From assembly GCF_025869345.1 (NCBI RefSeq), contig NZ_JAOZVW010000077.1, forward strand, positions 1 to 43,275: DNA of 43,275 nucleotides, given 5' to 3'. The notes below the pieces were generated by a model. That model did no database searches and was not told the DNA's origin. It saw only the letters and a program-made list of their open reading frames with translations. The stretch is from Sphingopyxis sp. GTDB taxonomy: Bacteria; Pseudomonadota; Alphaproteobacteria; Sphingomonadales; Sphingomonadaceae. The position numbers and the translations under genes were made by a program. Of this stretch, positions 15,310 to 22,873 are shown piece by piece (the stretch's first letter is position 1; every line of letters starts with the position of its first letter).

Positions 15310-17628
15310 TTAGAAGTTCACCCGCCCGGTGACGCCGACATAGCGTTCGGCATCGCGCGGGGTGATCTGGCGCATGAACGAGGTGCCGTTCGGGATGCGC
15401 TGGATGACGAACTGCTTGTCGGTGATGTTCTTGACCAGGAACGACAGCGCATATTTGTCGTCGGCGGTGCGCAGCGTGATCCCCGCATCCCAGATCGCAT
15501 AGGGGCTCTGGAAGGCGTTGGGGTTCTGGTTGATGTCGAAATTGGTCTTGCTCTGATAGGTGAGCGAGCTGTTCAGATCGACATTGAAGCCGTCGAGGTT
15601 CAGCGGCAGGCGCCAGTCCATCGTCACCGTGCCCTTGTATTTGGGGGCAAAGGGCAGCGGCTTGCCGTTGATCGCGTCGGCGCAGGTGACCGCCGCGCCG
15701 GTCGGGCAGATGAAGGTGTTGATGTGGGCGTCGGTGTAGTTGAAGCCGCCCGAAAGCTGGAAATCGTCGGTGATCGCGGCGTTGAAATCCATCTCGATGC
15801 CGCGCGTCGACACCGAACCGGCATTGGTCAGGCGGGTGACGACCTGTCCCGCGACGATGTCGAGGAAGTTCGCCTGATAATTATTATATTTGGCGTAGAA
15901 GGCCGCGAGGTTCAGCGTCAGCTTGCGGTCGAACAGCCGCATCTTGAGCCCCGCCTCATAGGCATTCGACTTTTCGGGATCGATGCGGCCGGTGTCGCGC
16001 GCCTGCATGTTGAAGAAGACGTTGAGCGCCGGTCCCTTGTAGCCGCGGGTATACATGCCATAGGCCATGATGTCGTCGGACACGTCATATTGCAGGCCGG
16101 CATTGCCCGACCAGCCATGATCCTTGATCGACCCGTCTGCGCTGAAGGCCGGATTCACCCCGCTGAACGCGGTCGTCTGGGTCGAGGTGCGGGCGAAGTC
16201 ATAGCTGACCTTGTCCTCGGTATAGCGCAGGCCCAGGATGCCGCGGAAGGCGTCGGTGAAGTTGAGCGTGCCCTGGCCGAACGCCGAATAGCTGGTCAGC
16301 GTCGTGGTGAAGTCGGCGTTGCCCTCGTTGGTCGTATAGGTCGACGACCCGGCGGCGCACGGCGTCAGCCCGCCCACCGTCGGCAGCGTCGAGGCGGTGC
16401 AGGCGGTGACCGTGCGGTTGAAGAAGTCGACTTCCTTCGTGTGGTAATAATAGAGGCCCGCGACATATTCGAAGAATTGCGGGTTCGACGAGGCGATGCG
16501 CAATTCCTGCGTGAACTGGTCGAACTTCAGGTCGCCGCGGTCGTGCGAGCGCACGTCGCCCGACGCGGTGCCGGTATTGACGTAGGACGGCGCGTCCGAG
16601 CGGAAATCGCCGTCGCGGACCTGGAAATTATACCAGTGGCGATAGGCGGTGATCGAGGTCAGCGTTACGCCGCCGAAATCATAGTCGATCTGCCCCGACA
16701 CACCGCTGTTCTTGTCCTTGGTATAGGGGTCGAGGTCGTTGTCGATGTCCTTGTTCTTGCCGTCGAGCGTCAGCGGCGCGAGGCTCGGCTTGAACACCGC
16801 ATCGTTGAACGCGGAGGAAAAGACGGTGCCGATGCTGTCGGCATAGCCATTGTCGCTGTTCTTCGAATAGTCGGCGATCAGCGTGATCTTCAGCGCGTCG
16901 GTGGGTTCGGCGATCAGCTTGCCGCGCACGCCCCAATGTTCATAGCCGTTGACCTTGTGGCCGTTGAACACGTTGCGGCCGTTGCCGTCATATTGCGACC
17001 AGAAGCCGGTGAGCGACGCCTTGACGCCGTCGCCGAGCGCGCCGCCGACGCTGCCGCGGATGCGATATTCATTGCCCTCGTACCAGGCGGCATCGACATA
17101 GCCGCCCAGCGCGTCGTCGGGTTCGCGCGTCACGATATTGATGACACCGGCCGATGCGTTCTTGCCGAACAGGCTGCCCTGCGGCCCGCGCAGCACTTCG
17201 ATGCGCTCGACATCAAGGAAGTCCGACGTCTGCTGCCCGGTGCGGGCATAGACGACGCCGTCGATCACCGTCGAGACGGAGGGTTCGACCCCCGACGAGA
17301 AACTGATCGTGCCGACGCCGCGGATCGACAGCGCCGAATCCTTGTTTGTGTTGCCCTTGCGGAAGGTCAGCGTCGGGACACGCTGGAAAAGCTGTTCGGC
17401 CGAATTGACGTTGGCGCGCTCGAGCATGTCGCCCGACACGACCGAGATGGCGACGGGCACGTCCTGCAGATTCTGCGCGCGCTTCTGCGCGGTGACGATG
17501 ATGTCGTTGTTGGCGAAGGGCGCGTCGGCCGCTGCCGCGGCGTCCTGCGCGACGGCGGGCGCGGCCAAGGCGGCGGCGCCCAGCACCGATGACAGGAGCA
17601 GCGATTTTTTGAACGGCGAAAACTTCAT
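15310..17628 (-). CDS. TonB-dependent outer-membrane receptor, candidate sulfoglycolipid uptake
   Basis: This 772-residue receptor has an N-terminal signal peptide (hydrophobic core SLLLSSVLGAAALAAP, cleavage near AVAQ), a TonB-box/plug start NDIIVTAQKRAQNLQDVPVA, the plug motif VERIEVLRGPQGSLFGKNASAG, and a beta-barrel ending in a C-terminal aromatic residue (VTGRVNF). It imports a bulky substrate across the outer membrane using TonB energy. The sulfoquinovosidase gene is the next gene on the same strand, so SQ-glycerol or another sulfolipid fragment is the likely ligand. A TTGAC-N6-GTCAA dyad lies about 90 bp upstream of the start. The ligand is inferred from context only. Confidence 0.88.
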   Translation of the reverse strand: MKFSPFKKSLLLSSVLGAAALAAPAVAQDAAAAADAPFANNDIIVTAQKRAQNLQDVPVAISVVSGDMLERANVNSAEQLFQRVPTLTFRKGNTNKDSALSIRGVGTISFSSGVEPSVSTVIDGVVYARTGQQTSDFLDVERIEVLRGPQGSLFGKNASAGVINIVTREPDDALGGYVDAAWYEGNEYRIRGSVGGALGDGVKASLTGFWSQYDGNGRNVFNGHKVNGYEHWGVRGKLIAEPTDALKITLIADYSKNSDNGYADSIGTVFSSAFNDAVFKPSLAPLTLDGKNKDIDNDLDPYTKDKNSGVSGQIDYDFGGVTLTSITAYRHWYNFQVRDGDFRSDAPSYVNTGTASGDVRSHDRGDLKFDQFTQELRIASSNPQFFEYVAGLYYYHTKEVDFFNRTVTACTASTLPTVGGLTPCAAGSSTYTTNEGNADFTTTLTSYSAFGQGTLNFTDAFRGILGLRYTEDKVSYDFARTSTQTTAFSGVNPAFSADGSIKDHGWSGNAGLQYDVSDDIMAYGMYTRGYKGPALNVFFNMQARDTGRIDPEKSNAYEAGLKMRLFDRKLTLNLAAFYAKYNNYQANFLDIVAGQVVTRLTNAGSVSTRGIEMDFNAAITDDFQLSGGFNYTDAHINTFICPTGAAVTCADAINGKPLPFAPKYKGTVTMDWRLPLNLDGFNVDLNSSLTYQSKTNFDINQNPNAFQSPYAIWDAGITLRTADDKYALSFLVKNITDKQFVIQRIPNGTSFMRQITPRDAERYVGVTGRVNF

Positions 17629-17718
17629 TTCATCCTCCCCAAGAAGCGGCAGCGGATCTGCGTCCGCTCATGCATCGAGTAGGAGGCTCGGCACGCCTCC
17701 TAATATCTACTCATTCAA

Positions 17719-17734
17719 TTGACAATGCGGTCAA
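17719..17734 (-). promoter_or_regulatory. Candidate operator TTGAC-N6-GTCAA upstream of TonB receptor (copy 4)
   Basis: A perfect 5+6+5 dyad lies about 90 bp before the receptor start. Its core TGAC-N6-GTCA has the same half-sites and spacing as the palindrome at 1486-1499. The rest of the 17629-17987 gap is comparatively AT-rich, holds the receptor promoter region and one dispersed palindrome, and has no credible gene. Confidence 0.4.
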
Positions 17735-17868
17735 TCTGCCAGCCTAGGGATGACCGCTAAAATCATTGCAGTCCAATCGAGAAATATCGGTGAATTATGT
17801 CCAAATGCTATGGCTTGGATGAAAGGCGGCTATTGACCGATTGCGGACGCCCGGCATCTCCTAACTTT

Positions 17869-17945
17869 GTCATCCCCGCGAAAGCGGGGACCCAGAGCGT
17901 GCGTCGGCTAATCCCACGCTGGGTTCCCGCTTTCGCGGGAATGAC
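17869..17945. repeat. Inverted repeat (GTCATCCCCGCGAAAGCGGGG family)
   Basis: The left arm GTCATCCCCGCGAAAGCGGG... and right arm ...CCCGCTTTCGCGGGAATGAC flank AGCGTGCGTCGGCTAATCCC, and each has a nested hairpin. The right arm plus GAAGGTGGGGAA is identical to the first 36-38 bases of the window. Confidence 0.8.
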
Positions 17946-17987
17946 GAAGGTGGGGAACGACGGCTTTCCACCACAAACCTGCCCCCA

Positions 17988-18908
17988 CTACCGCGCCGCC
18001 ACCACTTTCCGCACATGCGCCAGGCACGCCGCGGTCTCGCGCGCGACGTCGGCGTTCAGCCAGGCGACGATCTCGGGCGTCGGGCCGATGTCGGGTTCGA
18101 GCAGACCGAAGTCGAGTTCGACCGGCGGGGTGAAGGGACGAATCGCGACGCCCAGCCGGTGGAACAGCGGTGCGCTGAACGGTTCGGCGATCGATACGCC
18201 CAGCCCCGCTTCGATGAAGGCATAAAGGGTGTGCGACTGCTGCGTCTCGAGCCGGCGTGAGATCGCGATGCCCGCGGTTTCGAGCACGACGTCGATCCTG
18301 TTCCACAGCGCATCGGCCTCGTGCATCGGGCCGATGAATTCCTCGCCCGCCAGATCCTCGACTGTCACACGCTCGCGCGCCGCCAGCGGATGATTGGCCG
18401 GAAGCGCGCAGACATATTCGGCGCGTGCGAGCGGAGTCGATCTTATGCCCTCGCGGCCCGGCACGTCGATCCCGATGCCCAGGTCGGCCTGCCCCAGGAA
18501 CACCCGCTCCTCGATCGCGCGCTGGCCGAGCGCTTCGACCGTGATCTTGATCTCGGGATAAAGGATGCGAAAGCGCGCGATCACCGCGGGCAGGATCGCC
18601 GTCGCGATCGCCGCCAGCGCCGCGATCCGCACCGTGCCGACCGGGTGCGCGCGGATGCGCCGCGCCGCCTGGTCGAGCAGGTCGAGCCCGGCATAGCTTC
18701 GCCGCACCGCTTCATAGAGCGCCTGCGCCTGCGCGGTCGGGTGAACGCGCGCGCCGCGCCGGTCGAACAGGCGAAAGCCGACCGCGCGCTCCATGTCGGC
18801 GATCAGCCGGCTCACCGACGGCTGGCTGATGTTGAGCATCGTCGCGGCGGCGGTAATGCCCCCGCTCATCATCACGGCGCGAAACGCCTCGACCTGTCTC
18901 ATTCGCAT
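17988..18908 (-). CDS. LysR-family transcriptional regulator
   Basis: This 306-residue regulator has an N-terminal helix-turn-helix (MRMRQVEAFRAVMMSGGITA, then TMLNISQPSVSRLIADME) and a LysR substrate-binding domain from about residue 90. ATG 18908 gives the usual LysR length; the longer reading from 18992 runs into the intergenic operator. It is divergent from the dioxygenase/flavin-reductase pair and probably regulates it. The effector is unknown. Confidence 0.88.
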   Translation of the reverse strand: MRMRQVEAFRAVMMSGGITAAATMLNISQPSVSRLIADMERAVGFRLFDRRGARVHPTAQAQALYEAVRRSYAGLDLLDQAARRIRAHPVGTVRIAALAAIATAILPAVIARFRILYPEIKITVEALGQRAIEERVFLGQADLGIGIDVPGREGIRSTPLARAEYVCALPANHPLAARERVTVEDLAGEEFIGPMHEADALWNRIDVVLETAGIAISRRLETQQSHTLYAFIEAGLGVSIAEPFSAPLFHRLGVAIRPFTPPVELDFGLLEPDIGPTPEIVAWLNADVARETAACLAHVRKVVAAR

Positions 18909-18912
18909 AAGC

Positions 18913-18929
18913 CATAGTATAGACGTATG
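18913..18929. promoter_or_regulatory. Candidate LysR operator (CATA-N9-TATG)
   Basis: The dyad CATA-GTATAGACG-TATG contains a T-N11-A LysR core (T18915, A18927). It lies 4 bp upstream of the regulator start, in the 100 bp gap shared with the divergent dioxygenase. GGATGC also occurs as a direct repeat just downstream (about 18935 and 18951). Confidence 0.4.
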
Positions 18930-19008
18930 ATCGATGGATGCAATTCGATTGGATGCGATGGATGACTCCGCGCTATGGGACACGTCAGACAAGATCGGGA
19001 GAGTGAAG

Positions 19009-19773
19009 ATGGATTTCTCCGCCCAGCGCGAACACTATGCCGCCGAAGGCTATGCGGTCTTCGAACGTATCCTCGAAGGCCCGCTGCTCGATCTGCTGCG
19101 CGAGGAATGCGGCCGCGTGATCGAACGCGAAGATGCCCGCCTCGACGCGCTCGGGGTCGAGGTCGACGGCATCAGTCACAAGGGCAAGCGCTATTTCGCC
19201 GGCGAATGCCAGCGCCGCGAGCCTGACCTGCGTAAGATGCTGTTCAGCGAGACGATGGCCGCCGTCTGCCGCGCGACGCTCGGCGACGACGCCTATTTCT
19301 TCTACGACCAATATGTCGTGAAGGGCGCCAGCGAAGGCATGCCGTTCAGCTGGCATCAGGATTCGGGTTATGTCGTCGGCAACGGCGGCCCCGCCGATCA
19401 CAAGCCCTATCTCACCTGCTGGTGCACGCTCGACGACACGACGGTCGCGAACGGCACCGTGCGCATCCTGCCTTTTTCGCAGGCGCCCGGAACGCGCGAG
19501 GGCATCGTCCCGCATAGCCGTCAGCCGGGCAGCAACGACCTCGTCGGCTACACCGGCGACAGCGAGGGGGTGACGCTCGAAGTCCCGGCGGGCAGCGTCG
19601 TCGCTTTCTCCAGCCTCGCGCTCCATGCGACGGGATCGAACTCGACCCCGAACATGCGCCGCGTCTATCTGGCGCAATATTCGCCCGAGCCGATCCTCAA
19701 TCCCGGCACCAACCACCTGCGCCGCAACGCGATCGCCTTCCTGCGCGGCGGCAGCCAGGTCACTTTCAGTTGA
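19009..19773 (+). CDS. Phytanoyl-CoA dioxygenase (PhyH) family Fe(II)/2-oxoglutarate oxygenase
   Basis: This is a 254-residue double-stranded beta-helix oxygenase. The iron triad is H116-x-D118 (SWHQDSGY) and H206 (LALHATGS), and the 2-oxoglutarate arginine is probably R217 or R218 (NMRRVYLAQY). ATG 19009 is preceded by GGGAGAG; an earlier ATG at 18934 lacks a ribosome site. Its stop overlaps the TTG start of a flavin reductase. The family hydroxylates diverse small molecules. In an SQ locus it could be a second desulfonating oxygenase (an iron-dependent SQ dioxygenase route has been reported in marine bacteria) or act on the lipid part. The substrate is unassigned. Confidence 0.8.
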   Translation: MDFSAQREHYAAEGYAVFERILEGPLLDLLREECGRVIEREDARLDALGVEVDGISHKGKRYFAGECQRREPDLRKMLFSETMAAVCRATLGDDAYFFYDQYVVKGASEGMPFSWHQDSGYVVGNGGPADHKPYLTCWCTLDDTTVANGTVRILPFSQAPGTREGIVPHSRQPGSNDLVGYTGDSEGVTLEVPAGSVVAFSSLALHATGSNSTPNMRRVYLAQYSPEPILNPGTNHLRRNAIAFLRGGSQVTFS

Positions 19774-20387
19774 CAGGGCAGACGACCGGCGCGCGCCCGC
19801 GCATCGTCGCGCTCGGCGGCAACGCGACCGCCGGCGGTTCGGCCGAGCGGCTGCTGCGCCATGCGCTCGCGTGCTGTGAGGCGCGGGGCGCCGACAGCCT
19901 GCTGCTCGCGGGCGATGCGATCGACCTTCCGCTCTATGCGCCGCATCTCAGCGACCGCTGCGACAAGGCGCGGGCGCTGGTCGCGGCGCTTCGCGGCGCC
20001 GACGGGGTCATCGTCGCGTCGCCCGCCTATCACGGCACCGTGTCGGGGGTGGTGAAGAATGCCCTCGACTATGCGCAGGATCTGGTTGCCGACGCGCAGC
20101 CCTATTTCGACGGCCGCGCCGTCGGGCTGATCGCGGTCGCGGGCGGATGGCAGGCAGCGGGCAGCACGCTCGCAACCTTGCGCTCGATTACCCACGCCCT
20201 GCGCGGCTGGCCGACGCCGATGGCGGTGACCGCCAATTCGAGCCAGCTGCTTTTCGATCCCGACGGCCTGCTCGCCGATCAGGCGATCGCGGCGCAGCTC
20301 GACATCATGACCGGCCAGGTCGTCGACTTCGCGCGGATGAAGCGCGCTTATGCCGCCAATCGGGACAAGGCGGCGGTCTTCGCCTGA
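19770..20387 (+). CDS. NAD(P)H-dependent FMN reductase (SsuE-like flavodoxin fold)
   Basis: This ~205-residue protein starts at TTG 19770, overlapping the dioxygenase stop as TTGA. The flavodoxin-like phosphate loop is near GGNATAGGSAERLLRHAL, and the FMN-binding SPAYHGTVSGVVKNALDYA matches the SsuE pattern. It should supply reduced FMN. Fe/2OG oxygenases do not need it, so its natural partner is the SsuD-like monooxygenase at 2393-3460, filling the SmoA role. It ends 6 bp from the convergent D-aminoacylase gene. Confidence 0.82.
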   Translation: MTGQTTGARPRIVALGGNATAGGSAERLLRHALACCEARGADSLLLAGDAIDLPLYAPHLSDRCDKARALVAALRGADGVIVASPAYHGTVSGVVKNALDYAQDLVADAQPYFDGRAVGLIAVAGGWQAAGSTLATLRSITHALRGWPTPMAVTANSSQLLFDPDGLLADQAIAAQLDIMTGQVVDFARMKRAYAANRDKAAVFA

Positions 20388-20393
20388 GCGTCC

Positions 20394-22079
20394 TCAGCGG
20401 CAATGATTCCACGCCGGACCGCGCACCGCGCGCCCGGGGGTCGCGCCGCTGTGCTCGCCATCCTTGAGCACCGCGACGCCGTTCACATAGACGTCGCGCA
20501 TCCCGACCGCATATTGCTGCGGTTGCTCGAAGGTCGCGCGGTCGGCGATCGTCGCCGGATCGAACACCACGACATCGGCATAATAGCCGGGCTTCAGCGC
20601 CCCGCGCCCGGCAAGGCCGAGGTTCGTCGCGGGAAGCGAGGTGAGGCGGCGCACCGCTTCCTCGAGCGGGATCAGCTTCTCGTCGCGGACATAGCGGCCG
20701 AGCAGGCGCGCGACATTGCCGTAAGCGCGCGGATGCGTGCTCGATTTCAGAAACACGCCCTCGGGTGCCTGCGATTCGGCGTCCGAGCCGAAGCTCATCC
20801 ATGGCAGCTGGATCTGCTTGCGGACATTGTCCTCGGACATCAGGAAATAGATGGTGCCGACGCGCGAGCCGTCCTCCACGACCAGGTCCATCGCGGTTTC
20901 CTCAGGGGACTTGCCGCGCATCGCCGCGACTTCGGCGAGCGTCTTGCCGGTCAGCGGCTTGAGCGCGTCATTCTTGAAGCCCGCAAGGATCATCTTGTCG
21001 GCGCCCGCGCCGAGATAGAGATTTTCCCAGTCGCTGCCGGGCTTCTGCATCTCGGCGGCGACGCGCGCGCGGATCGCGGGGTCTTTCAGCCGCTCGATCC
21101 ACGCTTCCAGCCCGCCCGCCTGCACCCAGGTCGGCATCGCGGCGTCGAGCCCGGTCGCACCGGCGGTATAGGTGTACATGTCGGTGGTGATCCGCAGCCC
21201 CTCGGCGCGGGCATCCTCGATCTTCTTCACGATGGCGTCGAGCTTGTCCCAATTGCCGCGGCCCGCCATTTTGAGGTGATAGATTTCGGCGGGCGCCCCC
21301 GATTGGCGCGCGATCTCGATCAGCTCGTCGACCGCTTCCCCGATCCGGTCGCCCTCCGAGCGCATGTGGCTGATATACATGCCGCCGCATTTTCCAGCCT
21401 CGGTCATCAGCGCGACCAGTTCGGGGGTCTCGGCATAGGAGCCGGGCGCATAGATCAGCGAGCTGCCGACGCCGAGCGCGCCCTCGTTCATCGCCTGCCG
21501 GACGAGCAGTTTCATGCGGCCGAGCTGCTCGGGGTTCGGGTCGACGTCGCCTTCGCCCAGTTCGTGGACGCGCACCGTCGCGGCGCCGACGAAACTCGCG
21601 ATGTTCGTCGCGATGCCGCGCTTTTCCAGATAGGCGAAATAATCGCCGAGGCTGGTCCATTCGATCGGATATTTGATGTCGCCCTGACGCCGGGTTTCCA
21701 GCGTCTTCATCGTTGCGCTCAGCGGTCCCATCGACCAGCCTTCGCCCATCACCTCCAGCGTGACGCCCTGCCGGATATCGCTCTGGCTGCGCGGGTCGGC
21801 GATCAGCGATTCGGTCGCCCAGCTCAGCATGTTGATGAAGCCCGGCGCGACCGCCATGCCCTTGGCCGCGACTTCGGTCCGGCCTTTGCCCGCGACCTTG
21901 CCGACCGCGACGATGCGGTCGCCCTTGATCGCCACGTCGCCGACGACCGGCGCCTGGCCCGACCCGTCGTAAAGTGTGCCGCCGCGGATCACGACGTCAT
22001 AGGCGGGCTCGGCGGCCGCTGCGGTCGCCGCGCCGGCGAGCAGCGCCAGCGCGAGGGTGAAGGTCCGACCGGGTGGCAT
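20394..22079 (-). CDS. N-acyl-D-amino-acid deacylase family amidohydrolase, non-canonical metal site
   Basis: This 561-residue protein has a Sec signal peptide (LALALLAGAATAAAAEP), so it is probably periplasmic. Domain order is a small beta-sandwich (DVVIRGGTLYDGSGQAP), an amidohydrolase barrel, and a C-terminal sandwich (LKPGYYADVVVFDP). It retains barrel histidines in YISHMRSEGD and IYHLKMAGRG and the catalytic Asp in FGSDAESQAP. The HxH of strand 1 is replaced (FINMLSW, L85 and W87) and the metal Cys region reads GEGWSM. ATG 22079 has AGGAGA upstream. It probably deacylates N-acyl-D-amino acids or peptides, consistent with the D-amino-acid genes next door, but with altered metal binding. 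Confidence 0.8.
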   Translation of the reverse strand: MPPGRTFTLALALLAGAATAAAAEPAYDVVIRGGTLYDGSGQAPVVGDVAIKGDRIVAVGKVAGKGRTEVAAKGMAVAPGFINMLSWATESLIADPRSQSDIRQGVTLEVMGEGWSMGPLSATMKTLETRRQGDIKYPIEWTSLGDYFAYLEKRGIATNIASFVGAATVRVHELGEGDVDPNPEQLGRMKLLVRQAMNEGALGVGSSLIYAPGSYAETPELVALMTEAGKCGGMYISHMRSEGDRIGEAVDELIEIARQSGAPAEIYHLKMAGRGNWDKLDAIVKKIEDARAEGLRITTDMYTYTAGATGLDAAMPTWVQAGGLEAWIERLKDPAIRARVAAEMQKPGSDWENLYLGAGADKMILAGFKNDALKPLTGKTLAEVAAMRGKSPEETAMDLVVEDGSRVGTIYFLMSEDNVRKQIQLPWMSFGSDAESQAPEGVFLKSSTHPRAYGNVARLLGRYVRDEKLIPLEEAVRRLTSLPATNLGLAGRGALKPGYYADVVVFDPATIADRATFEQPQQYAVGMRDVYVNGVAVLKDGEHSGATPGRAVRGPAWNHCR

Positions 22080-22108
22080 GCGTCTCTCCTGTGCTTTTTC
22101 CGAAAATC

Positions 22109-22732
22109 TCAGCCGTGCAGGCTCATCAGCGAATCCATGAGGCCCTCGTCGGCGCTCGAACAGACCCCCAGCACCAGCGCTTCCTCGCAGCCTTCGGCGA
22201 CGACGTAGGCGTGACCCATCGATGAATCGATGTAGATGCCCTGGCCGACCTCGAGCGTGACGGGGTCATAGAATTCGCTGTGAACCTCGATCCGCCCTTC
22301 GAGGACATAGATGAATTCCTCACCCTGATGGCGGACGAGATCGCCGAACTCGCGCGCGCTGTGCGCGCGGATGCGGGTGACGATCGGGATCATCCGCTTC
22401 TGGCGAAGGTCGGTGCAGAGATAATGATAATCGTAATTGTCGGTCGTGACGCGCGCCGCCCGGTCGATCGTTCCGATGCTGCGGCGGCCGGTGACGCGCG
22501 GCGCGCTCTCTTCCTCGTCCTCGGCGAACAGGTCCGACATGCGAATCTGGAGCCGCTGGCTGAGCTGCTGGAGCTTGTCATAGCTGAGCGTCAGCCGGTC
22601 GTGTTCGACCTTCGACAGCGTCGATACCGGAATCCCCGACTTCGCGCTCATCTCCTTGAGCGTCCAGCCGTTTCGCGAGCGGATGCCGCGCATCACCGCG
22701 CCGAGCGTCGGTGGGCTGGGACGGTCCGCCAT
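22109..22732 (-). CDS. XRE-cupin transcriptional regulator
   Basis: This ~207-residue regulator has an N-terminal XRE helix-turn-helix (WTLKEMSAKSGIPVSTLSKV) and a C-terminal cupin sensor domain (GEEFIYVLEGRIEVHSEFYD). ATG 22732 has GGAAG 5 nt upstream; ATG 22744 would add four residues. It is divergent from the serine hydrolase gene and 29 bp upstream of the D-aminoacylase gene on the same strand, so the two are probably co-transcribed. The cupin likely binds a small amino-acid-like effector. Its candidate targets are the two TTGACAATTTTCT promoters at 22752 and 25877. Confidence 0.88.
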   Translation of the reverse strand: MADRPSPPTLGAVMRGIRSRNGWTLKEMSAKSGIPVSTLSKVEHDRLTLSYDKLQQLSQRLQIRMSDLFAEDEEESAPRVTGRRSIGTIDRAARVTTDNYDYHYLCTDLRQKRMIPIVTRIRAHSAREFGDLVRHQGEEFIYVLEGRIEVHSEFYDPVTLEVGQGIYIDSSMGHAYVVAEGCEEALVLGVCSSADEGLMDSLMSLHG

Positions 22733-22751
22733 CAGTTCTTCCATTCCATAT

Positions 22752-22780
22752 TTGACAATTTTCTAATCAGGATCATTATG
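22752..22780 (+). promoter_or_regulatory. Promoter with candidate XRE-cupin operator (copy A)
   Basis: TTGACA (22752-22757) is followed by ATTTTCTAATCAGGAT and a CATTAT/ATTATG -10 candidate (about 22774-22780). The first 13 bases are identical to the promoter at 25877 and the following AT-AGGA part is conserved. It lies 20 bp from the regulator start, so it could also autoregulate. Confidence 0.6.
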
Positions 22781-22873
22781 TCCCCATTGGGTCAAGAGGT
22801 GCCGTCCCTTGGTAAGGGGTCGCGCGGCTTGCCGCAAGGGTCAGCAGACCCGCCTGACAAAGAGGGGAAGAGG

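Noticed and set aside
15724..17592. 622-residue open frame on the + strand opposite the TonB receptor
   Set aside because: Its composition is Arg/Asp/Gly/Ala-rich without hydrophobic pattern or motifs; it is the antisense shadow of a clear receptor gene in GC-rich DNA.
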